A stretch of DNA of 64,000 nucleotides from an uncultured Aquabacterium sp. (lineage in GTDB: Bacteria > Pseudomonadota > Gammaproteobacteria > Burkholderiales > Burkholderiaceae_C): the NCBI RefSeq assembly GCF_947366995.1, contig NZ_CANBCC010000006.1, forward strand, positions 28,208 to 92,207, in the 5' to 3' direction. The notes beneath the pieces are model-generated. The model ran no database searches. It was given only the letters and a program-made list of their open reading frames with translations, and was not told the DNA's origin. Numbering within the stretch: the stretch's first letter is position 1; every line of letters begins with the position of its first letter. Positions 55,286 through 64,000 of this stretch are shown here, piece after piece. The position numbers and the translations under genes were made by a program.

Positions 55286-57153
55286 AGAGCCTTGTCCCCC
55301 ATTTCGAACGTGAGCTGACCTTTCTGCGCGAAAGGGCGTCGGGGTTCGCGCGCGCCTATCCGAAGATCGCTGCCAGGCTCGAGCTGAGTGACGGCGTCTC
55401 AAGTGACCCGCATGCGGAGCGCATGATCGAGTCGTTCGCCTTGTTGGCCGCCCGCATCCACAAGCGGTTGGACGACGACTTCTCGCTGTTCACCGAGTCC
55501 ATGCTTGAGGTGCTGTACCCCCACTACCTCCGGCCGTTCCCTTCGTGCTCGGTGGCGCGCTTCGATCAAGGCGCGGCGGCCGGGCAGCTCACCCGAGCGA
55601 TCACGGTGGGGCGAGGCACCAGCCTGCAGAGCCGTCCCGTCAAGGGCGTGGCGTGCCGGTTTCGCACCACCAAGGACGTCACCCTGCTGCCGCTGGTGGT
55701 CCAGTCGGCGATCTATCGCAATGCGGTGAAGGCGCCGCCCGGCACGCCCCTGCCAGCCGGCGTCACGTCCGTGCTCTCGGTACGTCTGTCCTTGTCGTCA
55801 CCTCAGGCGGCCTGGCCCGATGTCCTGACGCGACCGTTGCGTTTCTATCTCGACGGTGAGCCTTCGCTGGTGGTCGCCTTGCGCGAGGCCCTGTGTCGGA
55901 ACGTCGCGAGCATGATGGTGCAATGGGGTGACCATGGTGTGTGGCAGCCGATGGCATCGGACGCCCGACCACAGCAGGCGGGGTTCGATCCGGACGAACC
56001 GCTTGTGGCGTTCGACTCGCGAACGCACGACGCCTATCGGCTGCTCACCGAGTACTTTGTCTTTCCCGAGAAGTTCAACTTCGTCGACCTGCCGGTGTCG
56101 TCCCCTGCTGGCGCTGTCTCCGGTGCTGGCGAGTCCGACGCGCGGAGCTTGACCGTCCATCTGCTGATGAAAGGCATTCGCAGCGACTCGGATGCATCGC
56201 GCTTGCTCGAGATGAGTTCGGAGCGCAACCTCTTGCTGGGCTGCACGCCGGTCGTCAACCTGTTCGAGCAGCACGCCGATCCCATCCGCATCACGCAGCA
56301 GACGGTGTCCTATCCGGTCGTGGTGGACAGTCGGCGCGCTTTTGCCTATGAGGTTCACACCATCCGCAAGGTGTTCCGGGTCAGGAAAACGGCGGAAGGG
56401 GAGGCGGTCGAGGCCTTCGGGCCGATGTTCTCGTTCCGCCACGGCGACGACGAGGCCGATGATGAGGGCGCTCCCCGGTGTTATTGGCATGTCCGTCGCG
56501 ACGAGGACCTGGCTGAGCAGAGCCCGGGTTACGAGACGGAGCTGACGTTGGTGGATCAGGCCTTCAATCCCGCCGCGCCGCAGATCGATACGCTTTCGCT
56601 GACGGTGCTGGCGACCAACCGCGATCTGCCATCGCTCTTGCCTTTCGGCCTGCAGGGGGGCGACCTGTTCATGGAAGGGGGCGGTCCGGCGCGCGAGATC
56701 CGCCTGCTGCGCAAGCCGACGGCCAGCGTGCGGCTGCATCGGCATGGCGGGATGTTGTGGCGCTTGATCTCGCATCTGTCCCTCAACCATCTGTCGCTGG
56801 CGTCCGGGGGCGCCGAAGGCCTGCGTGAGATGCTGGGCCTCTATGACTTCGCCCGCGCATCGGGTGTGCGGGGCATGATCGATGGCCTCGAAGACCTCCG
56901 GTGTCGCGATGCGACGGCCTGGCTCCCGGGCGAGCCATTTGCCTCGTTCGTGAAGGGCACGGAAGTCCAGCTGTTTGTCGATGAGGAGCGTTTCGTCGGG
57001 GCGGGACTTGGCCTGTTTGCTGAAGTCCTGGATCGGTTCTTCGGGCTGTATGCCCACGCCAACAGTTTCACCCAGCTCACCGTGCTGGCCGCGCGTACCC
57101 AGGAAGTTCTGGTGTCATGTCCTCCCCGCAGCGGCGCTCAACGTCTGGTGTGA
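55282..57153 (+). CDS. tssF: type VI secretion baseplate protein TssF
   Basis: The 623-residue protein begins PHFERELTFLRERASGFARAYPKIAARLEL, the TssF hallmark, then LTESMLEVLYPHYLRPFPS and RFRTTKDVTLLPL. TssF is the large baseplate wedge protein that binds TssG. It starts on an ATGA overlap with tssE, and tssG begins 37 bp before its stop. Confidence 0.96.
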   Translation: MKSLVPHFERELTFLRERASGFARAYPKIAARLELSDGVSSDPHAERMIESFALLAARIHKRLDDDFSLFTESMLEVLYPHYLRPFPSCSVARFDQGAAAGQLTRAITVGRGTSLQSRPVKGVACRFRTTKDVTLLPLVVQSAIYRNAVKAPPGTPLPAGVTSVLSVRLSLSSPQAAWPDVLTRPLRFYLDGEPSLVVALREALCRNVASMMVQWGDHGVWQPMASDARPQQAGFDPDEPLVAFDSRTHDAYRLLTEYFVFPEKFNFVDLPVSSPAGAVSGAGESDARSLTVHLLMKGIRSDSDASRLLEMSSERNLLLGCTPVVNLFEQHADPIRITQQTVSYPVVVDSRRAFAYEVHTIRKVFRVRKTAEGEAVEAFGPMFSFRHGDDEADDEGAPRCYWHVRRDEDLAEQSPGYETELTLVDQAFNPAAPQIDTLSLTVLATNRDLPSLLPFGLQGGDLFMEGGGPAREIRLLRKPTASVRLHRHGGMLWRLISHLSLNHLSLASGGAEGLREMLGLYDFARASGVRGMIDGLEDLRCRDATAWLPGEPFASFVKGTEVQLFVDEERFVGAGLGLFAEVLDRFFGLYAHANSFTQLTVLAARTQEVLVSCPPRSGAQRLV

Positions 57154-58211
57154 TCCACCAACTGCTGCAGCAGCCGCAGCAGTTCGATTTCCTGCAGGCC
57201 GTGCGGTTGCTGGACCGTTGGCTGGACGGCGGGTTCCCAGCGGGGCGCGGGTTGGCGCGGGTTCGCTTCCGCAATGCCGTTTCGCTGTCGTTCCCAGCGA
57301 GCGACATCGAGGCGCTGGTGGTGCACGCTCGCGAGGACAACTTCGCCGACCTGGGTGCGATCCCGGCCACCGCCATTGACCGGGTCGAGGTCACGCCTGC
57401 CTTCATGGGACTGCTGGGCGTGAGTGGCGCCTTGCCGCTGTGCTACACCGAGGCCATCGGGCAGCGTGAGCTGTACCAGAAGGACACCGCAGCCCGCGCG
57501 TTCCTCGATGTGTTCACGCACCGCTCGGTCGTGCTGTTCTACGACGCGTGGCGAAAGCACCGCTTGCCCATCGATCTGGAGCTGACGGCGCCACGTCGCT
57601 TCCGGCGAATGATCCTGTCGCTGGGTGGGCTGAATGCCGTGGGGGAGCGGCCACGGGGCGGAGCGGAGCGAGTACCTGCGATTTCGGCCCAGGCACTCGC
57701 GTATTACGGCGGGGCGTTGCGGCACCAGCGGTGGTCGGCTGTGCAGGCCCAGCGCGTGCTCGCTGAGTACTTCGGTTTGCCGGTGCACATCGAACAGTTC
57801 GTGGGCCGCTGGTACGCCTTGCCCGAGCTCGCCCGAGCGCGGCTCGGCGTGCAGGTGGCTGGACAACGCACCCAGGGCGTGCTGGGGAAGTCCGCGCTGC
57901 TGGGCGAGCGGGTCTGGCAGCGCAACCTGTGCCTGCGCGTGGAGTTGGGCCCTTTGCCGCACGCCCGCCTGCAGGGGTTTCTGCCGGAGAGCCGCGGAGC
58001 GCGCGCGCTGTCACAGTGGCTGACGCTGTGCTTCGGGACCGGGCTGACCTTCGAGGTGCGCCTGCGACTGGACCGCGCGCACATCGAGCCGACCGTGCTG
58101 CACTCGGGCCGCGACAGCACGCGCAGCCGCCTCGGCTGGGACACGTTTCTGCAGACCCGCCCATCCACTGCAGACCGCGGGGACATCCGCTATGAGCTTC
58201 ATCCCGCTTGA
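57117..58211 (+). CDS. tssG: type VI secretion baseplate protein TssG
   Basis: The 364-residue protein has the TssG features QQPQQFDFLQAVRLLDRWL near the N-terminus, VTPAFMGLLGVSGALPLCYTEAI, FLDVFTHRSVVLFYDAWRKHR and the C-terminal SRLGWDTFLQTRP. It forms the wedge with TssE and TssF. Its first 12 codons overlap the end of tssF, so the two are translationally coupled. Confidence 0.94.
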   Translation: MSSPQRRSTSGVIHQLLQQPQQFDFLQAVRLLDRWLDGGFPAGRGLARVRFRNAVSLSFPASDIEALVVHAREDNFADLGAIPATAIDRVEVTPAFMGLLGVSGALPLCYTEAIGQRELYQKDTAARAFLDVFTHRSVVLFYDAWRKHRLPIDLELTAPRRFRRMILSLGGLNAVGERPRGGAERVPAISAQALAYYGGALRHQRWSAVQAQRVLAEYFGLPVHIEQFVGRWYALPELARARLGVQVAGQRTQGVLGKSALLGERVWQRNLCLRVELGPLPHARLQGFLPESRGARALSQWLTLCFGTGLTFEVRLRLDRAHIEPTVLHSGRDSTRSRLGWDTFLQTRPSTADRGDIRYELHPA

Positions 58212-58270
58212 GCCAGGCGGGATGCATCAGAACAAAGAACACACAAGGACCAGGGAAGGACCCCGTTGCC

Positions 58271-61057
58271 ATGAGCCAGAACCTCAAGACCCTCATCTCG
58301 AAATTGAACGACGCCACGCGCCAGGCGGCCGAGCGGGCCGCCAGTCTGTGCATGGGCCGCGGACACTACGAAGTGGACATCGAACACCTGCTGCTGGCCT
58401 TGCTGGAGAAGCCGGGCAACGACCTCGCGGTGCTCGCTCAGCGGGCCAGTGTGTCGCTCACCGAGTTGCAGCGTGACATCGAGGCCGAGCTGGCTGGCTT
58501 CAAGACGGGGAACACGCGCACGCCTGTGTTCTCGGCGCACCTGCCGGTGCTGCTGGAGCACGCCTGGTTGATCGCGTCGCTTGAATCAGCTGTTGCCCGC
58601 ATCCGCAGTGCGCATCTGCTGTTGGCGCTGCTGACCGAGCCCACGCTGAGCCAGTTGGCGCACCGCACGTCGCGGTTGTTCGCGCGCTTTCCGCTGGAGG
58701 ACCTGAAGCACCGACTGGCCGAGGTGACCCGCGGCTCGACGGAGGCGGTGACACCGGCCGCATCCCGCTCGGCGCAGCAGGACGACAGGGAGGGGGGTGC
58801 CGAGGAGGCGGATGCTACCGATGCCCTCAGCGGCAAGACCCCCGCCCTCGACCAGTTCACCACCAACCTCACGGAGCGCGCGCGCGAAGGCAAGGTGGAC
58901 CCGGTGATCGGTCGCGACGCCGAGATTCGACAGGCCATCGACATCCTGATGCGCCGGCGCCAGAACAACCCCATCCTGACGGGTGAGGCGGGCGTCGGCA
59001 AGACGGCGGTGGTGGAAGGGCTGGCCCTCCGTGTGGCCGAGGGCGACGTGCCGCCGCCGCTGCAAGGGGTCGCCATCCATGTGCTCGACATGGGCCTGCT
59101 GCAGGCGGGCGCGTCGGTCAAGGGCGAGTTCGAGAACCGCCTCAAGAACGTGATCGACGAGGTCAAGCGCAGCGCGCATCCGATCATCCTGTTCATTGAC
59201 GAGGCGCACACCATGATCGGTGCGGGCGGCCAGGCGGGGCAGAACGATGCAGCGAACCTGCTGAAGCCTGCCCTGGCGCGCGGTGAATTGCGCACGATCG
59301 CGGCGACGACCTGGGGTGAGTACAAGAAGTACTTCGAGAAGGATGCAGCGCTGGCGCGGCGCTTCCAGGTGATCAAAGTGGAGGAGCCGTCCGAGGAGCT
59401 TGCCTGCGCGATGCTGCGCGGCATGGCACCCTTGATGGAAAAGCACTTCGGCGTGCGCTTGCTGGACGGCGCGATTCGGGAGGCGGTGCGCCTGTCGGCG
59501 CGCTACATCAGCGGTCGGCAGCTGCCGGACAAGGCCGTGAGCGTGCTGGACACTGCGTGCGCCAAGGTCGCGCTGGGCCAGAGCGCCACGCCGGCCCGCA
59601 TCGAGGAGGCGCGCAAGCGTCTGGAACGTCTGGACGCGGAGGCGGCGGCCTTGCTGCGCGAGGCCACGATCGGGGCCCGGCATGGTGATCGCCTCGACGC
59701 CTTGAAGGCCGAGCGCAACGCCATCGTGCAACAGTTGCAGGCCGACGAGGCCCGCTGGAGCCATGAGCAGCAGCTGGTGACCGACATTCAGGCGCTGCGC
59801 GCGAAGCTGGAGCAGCAGGCCGGTGGCCTGTCGTCCGCCGAAGCGGGCCTGGCCACGACCGCTGCAGAGGCCACCGTGCCCGAGGGCACGAGCAAGGCCG
59901 CAAAGTCGCGCAAGAAGGAGGCGAGCCCGGCGTCGCCCGACCATGAGTTGCTGGCCGGCAAGCAGGCCGAGCTGGCCGCGCTGCAGGGCGAGGCGCCGTT
60001 GGTGCCGATGCAGGTGGATGGTCACGTGGTCGCCGAGATCGTGGCGGCCTGGACAGGCATCCCGCTGGGCAAGATGGTCAAGGACGAGATTCGCACGGTG
60101 CGCAATCTGCAGGGGACGCTGCAGGAGCGCGTCATCGGCCAGGACCACGCGCTGGCTGCGATCGCGCAGCGTGTGCGCACGGCCCGCGCCGGGCTCGAGG
60201 ACCCGAACAAGCCCAAGGGTGTGTTCCTGTTCGTGGGGCCCAGCGGCGTCGGCAAGACGGAGACCGCACTGGCGCTGGCCGACATCCTCTATGGCGGCGA
60301 GCGCAACCTCATCACCATCAACATGAGCGAGTATCAGGAGGCGCACAGCGTCAGCGGCCTGAAGGGCTCGCCGCCCGGCTATGTGGGCTATGGCGAGGGC
60401 GGCGTGCTGACCGAGGCCGTGCGCCGCAAGCCCTACAGCGTGGTGCTGCTCGACGAGGTCGAGAAGGCGCACCCGGATGTGCTGGAGATGTTCTTCCAGG
60501 TGTTCGACAAGGGCGTGATGGACGATGCAGAGGGGCGCGAGATCGACTTCCGCAACACGGTGATCATCCTCACCTCGAACGCGGGCTCACAGCAGATCAT
60601 GAACGCGTGCTTCCGGCAGGACGAGGAACTGGGTGGCCCGGTGATGCGGTCGGTCGACGAGATGCCGGCTGCAGACGAACTGGCGGAGACACTGCGCCCG
60701 GTGCTCTACAAGACCTTCAAGCCGGCCTTCATCGGGCGGACCAAGGTGGTGCCCTATTACCCGCTGAACGACGAAGTGCTGGTCGACGTGATCAAGCTCA
60801 AGCTGGATCGGATTGCGGCCCGCGTGGCGGCCAACCACCAGGCCGAATTGAGCTACGACGACGCGCTGGTGGAGTCGGTGCTGGCGCGGTGCACCGAGGT
60901 GGACACGGGCGCCCGGGCGGTGGACCACATTCTCAATGGCAGCCTGCTGCCCGAAGTGGCGGAAAGCGTGCTGGCTCGCATGGCCGAGGGGCAGCCCATC
61001 CAGCGCATCAAGGTGAGCGCGGCCAAGGACGGTGCCTTCCGCTTCAAGGTGGCGTGA
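58271..61057 (+). CDS. tssH: type VI secretion AAA+ ATPase TssH (ClpV)
   Basis: The start at ATG 58271 (MSQNLKTLISKLND) gives 928 residues; the track ORF adds 21. It has a Clp N-domain, then two AAA+ modules with Walker A GEAGVGKTAVVEG and GPSGVGKTETAL and Walker B ILFIDEAHTMIG and VLLDEVEKAHPD. The region between them has the ClpB-type middle helices but with a Ala/Lys-rich insert (GTSKAAKSRKKEASPAS). ClpV disassembles contracted sheaths. It is last in the rightward arm. Confidence 0.95.
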   Translation: MSQNLKTLISKLNDATRQAAERAASLCMGRGHYEVDIEHLLLALLEKPGNDLAVLAQRASVSLTELQRDIEAELAGFKTGNTRTPVFSAHLPVLLEHAWLIASLESAVARIRSAHLLLALLTEPTLSQLAHRTSRLFARFPLEDLKHRLAEVTRGSTEAVTPAASRSAQQDDREGGAEEADATDALSGKTPALDQFTTNLTERAREGKVDPVIGRDAEIRQAIDILMRRRQNNPILTGEAGVGKTAVVEGLALRVAEGDVPPPLQGVAIHVLDMGLLQAGASVKGEFENRLKNVIDEVKRSAHPIILFIDEAHTMIGAGGQAGQNDAANLLKPALARGELRTIAATTWGEYKKYFEKDAALARRFQVIKVEEPSEELACAMLRGMAPLMEKHFGVRLLDGAIREAVRLSARYISGRQLPDKAVSVLDTACAKVALGQSATPARIEEARKRLERLDAEAAALLREATIGARHGDRLDALKAERNAIVQQLQADEARWSHEQQLVTDIQALRAKLEQQAGGLSSAEAGLATTAAEATVPEGTSKAAKSRKKEASPASPDHELLAGKQAELAALQGEAPLVPMQVDGHVVAEIVAAWTGIPLGKMVKDEIRTVRNLQGTLQERVIGQDHALAAIAQRVRTARAGLEDPNKPKGVFLFVGPSGVGKTETALALADILYGGERNLITINMSEYQEAHSVSGLKGSPPGYVGYGEGGVLTEAVRRKPYSVVLLDEVEKAHPDVLEMFFQVFDKGVMDDAEGREIDFRNTVIILTSNAGSQQIMNACFRQDEELGGPVMRSVDEMPAADELAETLRPVLYKTFKPAFIGRTKVVPYYPLNDEVLVDVIKLKLDRIAARVAANHQAELSYDDALVESVLARCTEVDTGARAVDHILNGSLLPEVAESVLARMAEGQPIQRIKVSAAKDGAFRFKVA

Positions 61058-61089
61058 TGGCGGGCCGGGGTGACGGGGTTCGGCCCTGC

Positions 61090-61299
61090 TCAGTCGCTGA
61101 GCACGAGCATGGCCTCGTCGCACCAGTCGTTGGCGGCGGTGTAGAAGCCTTCCCAGACGCAGCCGTTGCAGCCACGGCCGCAGCAGGTGGTGGGCTCGGG
61201 GGGCGGTTCGCGCAGGGTGACGCCCTTCTGGGCGGCCTGGCGCTGGAAGTGGGCGAACATGGCCTGGGCCGATTCGCGGTCGGTGAGCTGGAAGTCCAT
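61090..61299 (-). CDS. small oxidoreductase-like domain protein, Cys-rich
   Basis: The start at ATG 61299 (MDFQLTDRESAQAMF) gives 69 residues; the track ORF reads on into antisense of the next gene. The cysteine pattern CCGRGCNGCVWEGFY is that of the oxidoreductase-like domain (PF09791-type), found in small bacterial proteins and at the ends of some larger ones. It could bind iron-sulfur or zinc; no function is established. It is convergent with tssH and divergent from the two unknown membrane proteins. Confidence 0.75.
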   Translation of the reverse strand: MDFQLTDRESAQAMFAHFQRQAAQKGVTLREPPPEPTTCCGRGCNGCVWEGFYTAANDWCDEAMLVLSD

Positions 61300-61400
61300 G
61301 GTCACGCGGCGTGCAGGGCGCCGTCTGGCTGAGGGAACATCGCGCGGACACGGTGCGCGAGGCGTGCGGATGATACCGGCATGCGTGGCATAGTGTCCGC

Positions 61401-62204
61401 GTGCAGCCCGATGTGTCCCGTGATCCCGTGCCCGCGTCGCCGTCGCCTTCTGGCGACCCGGCGGCGGGTGGTCGTGTGGTGACATGGCGGGCGCTGATCC
61501 TGACGTCGATCGTGCTGGTGCTGGCCATGACGGCCGTGGCGGTCGGCGTGGCAGCGTATGCGTGGCACCACCTGGCCGCCCGTGTCACGCTGCGCGAACA
61601 GCAGGCCGACGTGCTGCTGCCCGAGTCGCTCGCTGTACGGGCCACCGTGGCCGAGGGCGTGACGGTGCGCATCGACCAGACGCTGCCGGTGCGCGTGCCC
61701 ATCCAGCAGGCACTGTCCATTCCGATCGACGACGAGATTCCGCTGGTGGTGAGCCTGGACACGACGGTGCCCATCGCGCTGGACGTGCCGGTAAAGACCG
61801 TGATCCGGCTGGACCAGTCCGTGGACGTGGACACCCGCGTGCAGACCCGGGTGCTGGGCATGACGCTGAACCTACCCATCCGGGGCCGTGTGCCCATCCA
61901 GGCCGATGTGCCGATCGACGTGATCGTGCCGGTGCGCGAACGGTTGCCCGTGGTGCTGCAGGCGCCGGCGCGGGTGAGCCTGCCCGAACCCATCCGCACC
62001 CGCATAGACACCGTGATCGAAGCCCGTGTGCCGGTGCGCGAGGTGCTGCATCTGCCGCTGTCGCGCCCGGTGGAGGCGAGTTTGCGCTTTCCTCAGCAGA
62101 CGGTGCGCGCCGGGCTGGCCGAGCTGGATCTGACCCTGCCGTTCCAGGCCCTGAGCATTGGCAGCTTGAAAGGGCCGGAGCCCACCGGTGCCCCTGTGCC
62201 ATGA
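61401..62204 (+). CDS. unknown membrane-anchored repeat protein, first of two paralogues
   Basis: The family is not recognised. The 267-residue protein starts at GTG 61401. A 30-residue hydrophilic N-terminus precedes one membrane helix (ALILTSIVLVLAMTAVAVGVAAYAW, 31-55). The rest is probably periplasmic: from residue 62 to 230 it is a succession of short hydrophobic strands broken by polar turns and Pro, such as TLPVRVPI, LSIPIDDEIPLVVSL, VPIALDVPV and VPIQADVPI, repeating every 9-12 residues. This suggests a solenoid or extended beta structure. Its stop overlaps the next gene (ATGA), whose product resembles it. Confidence 0.8.
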   Translation: MQPDVSRDPVPASPSPSGDPAAGGRVVTWRALILTSIVLVLAMTAVAVGVAAYAWHHLAARVTLREQQADVLLPESLAVRATVAEGVTVRIDQTLPVRVPIQQALSIPIDDEIPLVVSLDTTVPIALDVPVKTVIRLDQSVDVDTRVQTRVLGMTLNLPIRGRVPIQADVPIDVIVPVRERLPVVLQAPARVSLPEPIRTRIDTVIEARVPVREVLHLPLSRPVEASLRFPQQTVRAGLAELDLTLPFQALSIGSLKGPEPTGAPVP

Positions 62205-62935
62205 CGGGCCACACAGGGGCGCCATCGGGCTGGCATCGTGTGGTGACACGTCCTCAGATGGTGGTGGTGGCGCTGCTGGTGCTGACCGTTTGGCTGGCCC
62301 TGATGGCCATGGGTGCGTGGTTGTTCTGGCGGCATGCCGAAGTGCGGCTCGCGCTGCGGGATCAGCCGCTCACGCTCACGTTGCCAGCCGGTCTGCAGGC
62401 CGCGGCGACAGTGAATCGCCCATTGACGTCGCGCCTGAAGGCGTCGCCCCGGGTGCCGCTGGAGGTGGATCAGCGGGTGCGGGTGCGCTTCGAGGATGCA
62501 CTGTCGGCCCGTGTCGCGTTGAAGACGGTGCTGCCTGTGCACACAGTGGTGCAGGTGGACCAGCAGGTCCGCGTGTCGGCGCCGGTGTCGCTGGATGTGC
62601 CGGTGGTTCGGTGGTTGCCGCCCTTCAAGGTGACGGTGCCGGTTCAGCTGGTGTTGCCGGTGCAGTTCAAGGTGCCAGTCGACACGCAGGTGCCACTGGA
62701 CCTCGACGTGCTGGTGAGTGGTCGCTGGCCGGAGGACCTGATCGTTCCCCTGAAGGCCAGCTGGAGCCTGCGGCCCGAACTGGACGCGCCGCTGCGAGCC
62801 GCATTGACGCGAGAGACGCTGTTCACCCTGCAGGGGCCGGTGGCGCCGCTCGCACTGCGCATCCCGGCGATGGACTTGCGCATGCCGGTAAGCTGGATGG
62901 CGCTGGTGGCGGCACCACCCCCGTTGACACGGTGA
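62201..62935 (+). CDS. unknown membrane-anchored repeat protein, second of two paralogues
   Basis: The ATG at 62201 overlaps the previous stop and gives 244 residues. The layout is the same as its neighbour: a 19-residue N-terminus, a membrane helix (MVVVALLVLTVWLALMAMGAWLF, 20-42), then strand-like Val/Pro repeats (RVPLEVDQRVRVRF, VSAPVSLDVPVVRWLPP, KVTVPVQLVLPVQFKVPV). The junction after the helix aligns with the first protein (VRLALRDQPLTLTLPAGL against ARVTLREQQADVLLPESL), so the two arose by tandem duplication. The C-terminal 60 residues lose the repeat. No function can be assigned. The 61484 track start is antisense-free overlap and is rejected. Confidence 0.8.
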   Translation: MTGHTGAPSGWHRVVTRPQMVVVALLVLTVWLALMAMGAWLFWRHAEVRLALRDQPLTLTLPAGLQAAATVNRPLTSRLKASPRVPLEVDQRVRVRFEDALSARVALKTVLPVHTVVQVDQQVRVSAPVSLDVPVVRWLPPFKVTVPVQLVLPVQFKVPVDTQVPLDLDVLVSGRWPEDLIVPLKASWSLRPELDAPLRAALTRETLFTLQGPVAPLALRIPAMDLRMPVSWMALVAAPPPLTR

Positions 62936-62954
62936 GCGGGCGCGCAGGCGCGCG

Positions 62955-63494
62955 TCAGGCCGTCTGCTGCAGCACGCCGAGGGCCTCTTCGCACCAATTG
63001 GCCCAGCTGGCCTCGTACATGATCCCGGTCTTGAGGATGAGATGCTGGATGCGCTTTTCCCGCGTGGCGGGGTGGCCGGGCGGGAAGTCGCGCGCTTCGA
63101 TGGCCCGGTAAGCGGCCAGGCGGGTCTGGTGCAGCTGCATGCGGCGGCGCAGCTCGTCTTCCAGGCCCAACGGGCCGATGGCGGCGTCGGCGCGCAGGCG
63201 CACCATCAGCTCGTCGCGCAGGTCGGTGGGCTCGGTGGGTTCGCGCACCCAGGCGCGCAGCGCGGCTTCGCCGGCGGGCAGCACCTGGTAGAGGCGCTTG
63301 CGGGTCTTGCCGCCGTCCGGCGCGGCGTCGGAAGCGATCCACCCGGCCTGTTCCATGCGGGCCAGCTCGCGGTAGATCTGCTGGTGGGTGGCGTGCCAGA
63401 AGAAGCCGATGGACTTGTCGAAGCGGCGGGCGAGGTCGTAGCCCGAGGACGGTTTTTCCAGCAACGAGGTCAGCAGGGCATGGGCGAGCGACAT
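62955..63494 (-). CDS. PadR family transcriptional repressor
   Basis: The 179-residue protein begins with a PadR winged helix: LAHALLTSLLEKPSSGYDLARRFDKSIGFFWHATHQQIYRELARMEQAGWI, then KTRKRLYQVLPAGEAALRAWV. The C-terminal helical half (Vir_C type) carries the dimer interface and effector site. It is divergent from fadH, and two identical-in-reverse palindromes lie between the genes, so it probably represses fadH and itself. The ligand could be an acyl-CoA or phenolic compound; this is inference. Confidence 0.92.
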   Translation of the reverse strand: MSLAHALLTSLLEKPSSGYDLARRFDKSIGFFWHATHQQIYRELARMEQAGWIASDAAPDGGKTRKRLYQVLPAGEAALRAWVREPTEPTDLRDELMVRLRADAAIGPLGLEDELRRRMQLHQTRLAAYRAIEARDFPPGHPATREKRIQHLILKTGIMYEASWANWCEEALGVLQQTA

Positions 63495-63522
63495 GCGGCC
63501 AGTGTAGCGGGCCGGTGCGGGT

Positions 63523-63532
63523 ATGCAACCAG

Positions 63533-63538
<6 letters not shown>
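63523..63538. promoter_or_regulatory. probable PadR operator 1
   Basis: ATGCAAC-CA-GTTGCAT, a perfect dyad with 7-bp arms, overlaps the likely -35 box of fadH. It is the reverse complement of operator 2. Confidence 0.8.

Positions 63539-64000
<462 letters not shown>

Noticed and set aside
58586-60472. 628-residue minus-strand ORF opposite tssH
   Set aside because: Shadow of clpV; no recognisable domain and no ribosome site.
61484-62200. Upstream extension of the second repeat protein to 61484
   Set aside because: It would overlap nearly the whole first gene in another frame and is Gly/Arg/Ala-rich; the ATGA start at 62201 matches the paralogue's layout.

Overview
The window is GC-rich, densely coded DNA typical of a betaproteobacterium of the order Burkholderiales. 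This rests on neighbourhoods familiar from that order (rubredoxin/thiD/hemL beside pilGHIJ-chpA, yqgE-ruvX-pyrR-pyrB-pyrC'-plsC, rpmB-rpmG near a desaturase, a short lipid-A-type Gram-negative envelope gene set) and on codon usage; the genus cannot be fixed from sequence reading alone. No rRNA, tRNA, insertion sequence, prophage or CRISPR array was seen. About 54 protein genes are supported, two of them cut by the window edges.

Layout. 1-1.4 kb: tail of an outer-membrane barrel protein and a Dps ferritin-like protein. 1.4-7.1 kb: a two-component pair on the minus strand, then a divergent chemosensory operon (CheZ-like phosphatase, CheY, CheA, CheW) ending in a strong terminator. 7.2-16.8 kb: housekeeping metabolism, with a HIT protein, a very large FAD/Fe-S oxidoreductase, glycerophosphodiesterase, Mpl peptidoglycan recycling ligase, HemL, a ThiD-like kinase and rubredoxin. 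16.9-28.7 kb: the Pil-Chp twitching/surface-sensing system (PilG, PilH, PilI, PilJ, a 2273-residue ChpA/PilL kinase) followed by a GGEEF diguanylate cyclase. 28.7-35 kb: photolyase, then a tightly overlapped chain yqgE-ruvX-pyrR-pyrB-pyrC'-plsC. 35-49 kb: a porin with a small phosphate-binding-like periplasmic protein, fatty acid desaturase, L28/L33, thioredoxin reductase, a Crp/Fnr regulator, FtsK, LolA, a Gly/Arg-tailed DEAD-box helicase and RarA. 48.3-61.1 kb: a type VI secretion locus in two divergent arms (tssJ-tssK-tssL leftward; a TPR lipoprotein, tssB, tssC, hcp, tssE, tssF, tssG, tssH/clpV rightward). 61-64 kb: a small Cys-rich protein, two tandem membrane-anchored repeat proteins of unknown function, a PadR repressor, two matching palindromic operators and the start of fadH (2,4-dienoyl-CoA reductase).

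How the parts work together. Two separate CheA-type signalling systems lie within 20 kb. One looks flagellar/chemotaxis-like with its own phosphatase; the other is the pilus Chp pathway with a diguanylate cyclase attached. The CheZ-like protein and the cyclase both end in the same four residues, VELF, which may be a shared response-regulator docking tail. The pyrB partner is an inactive dihydroorotase-like protein, as known for Pseudomonas PyrC'. The T6SS locus has sheath, tube, most of the baseplate and ClpV but no tssM, tssA or vgrG in view.

The least explained genes are the two tandem proteins at 61.4-62.9 kb: one membrane helix each, then about 180 residues of short valine/proline-rich strand-like repeats. 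The cleanest new regulatory reading is the PadR/fadH pair of operators. All identifications are by eye from motifs, lengths and context, with no database search.
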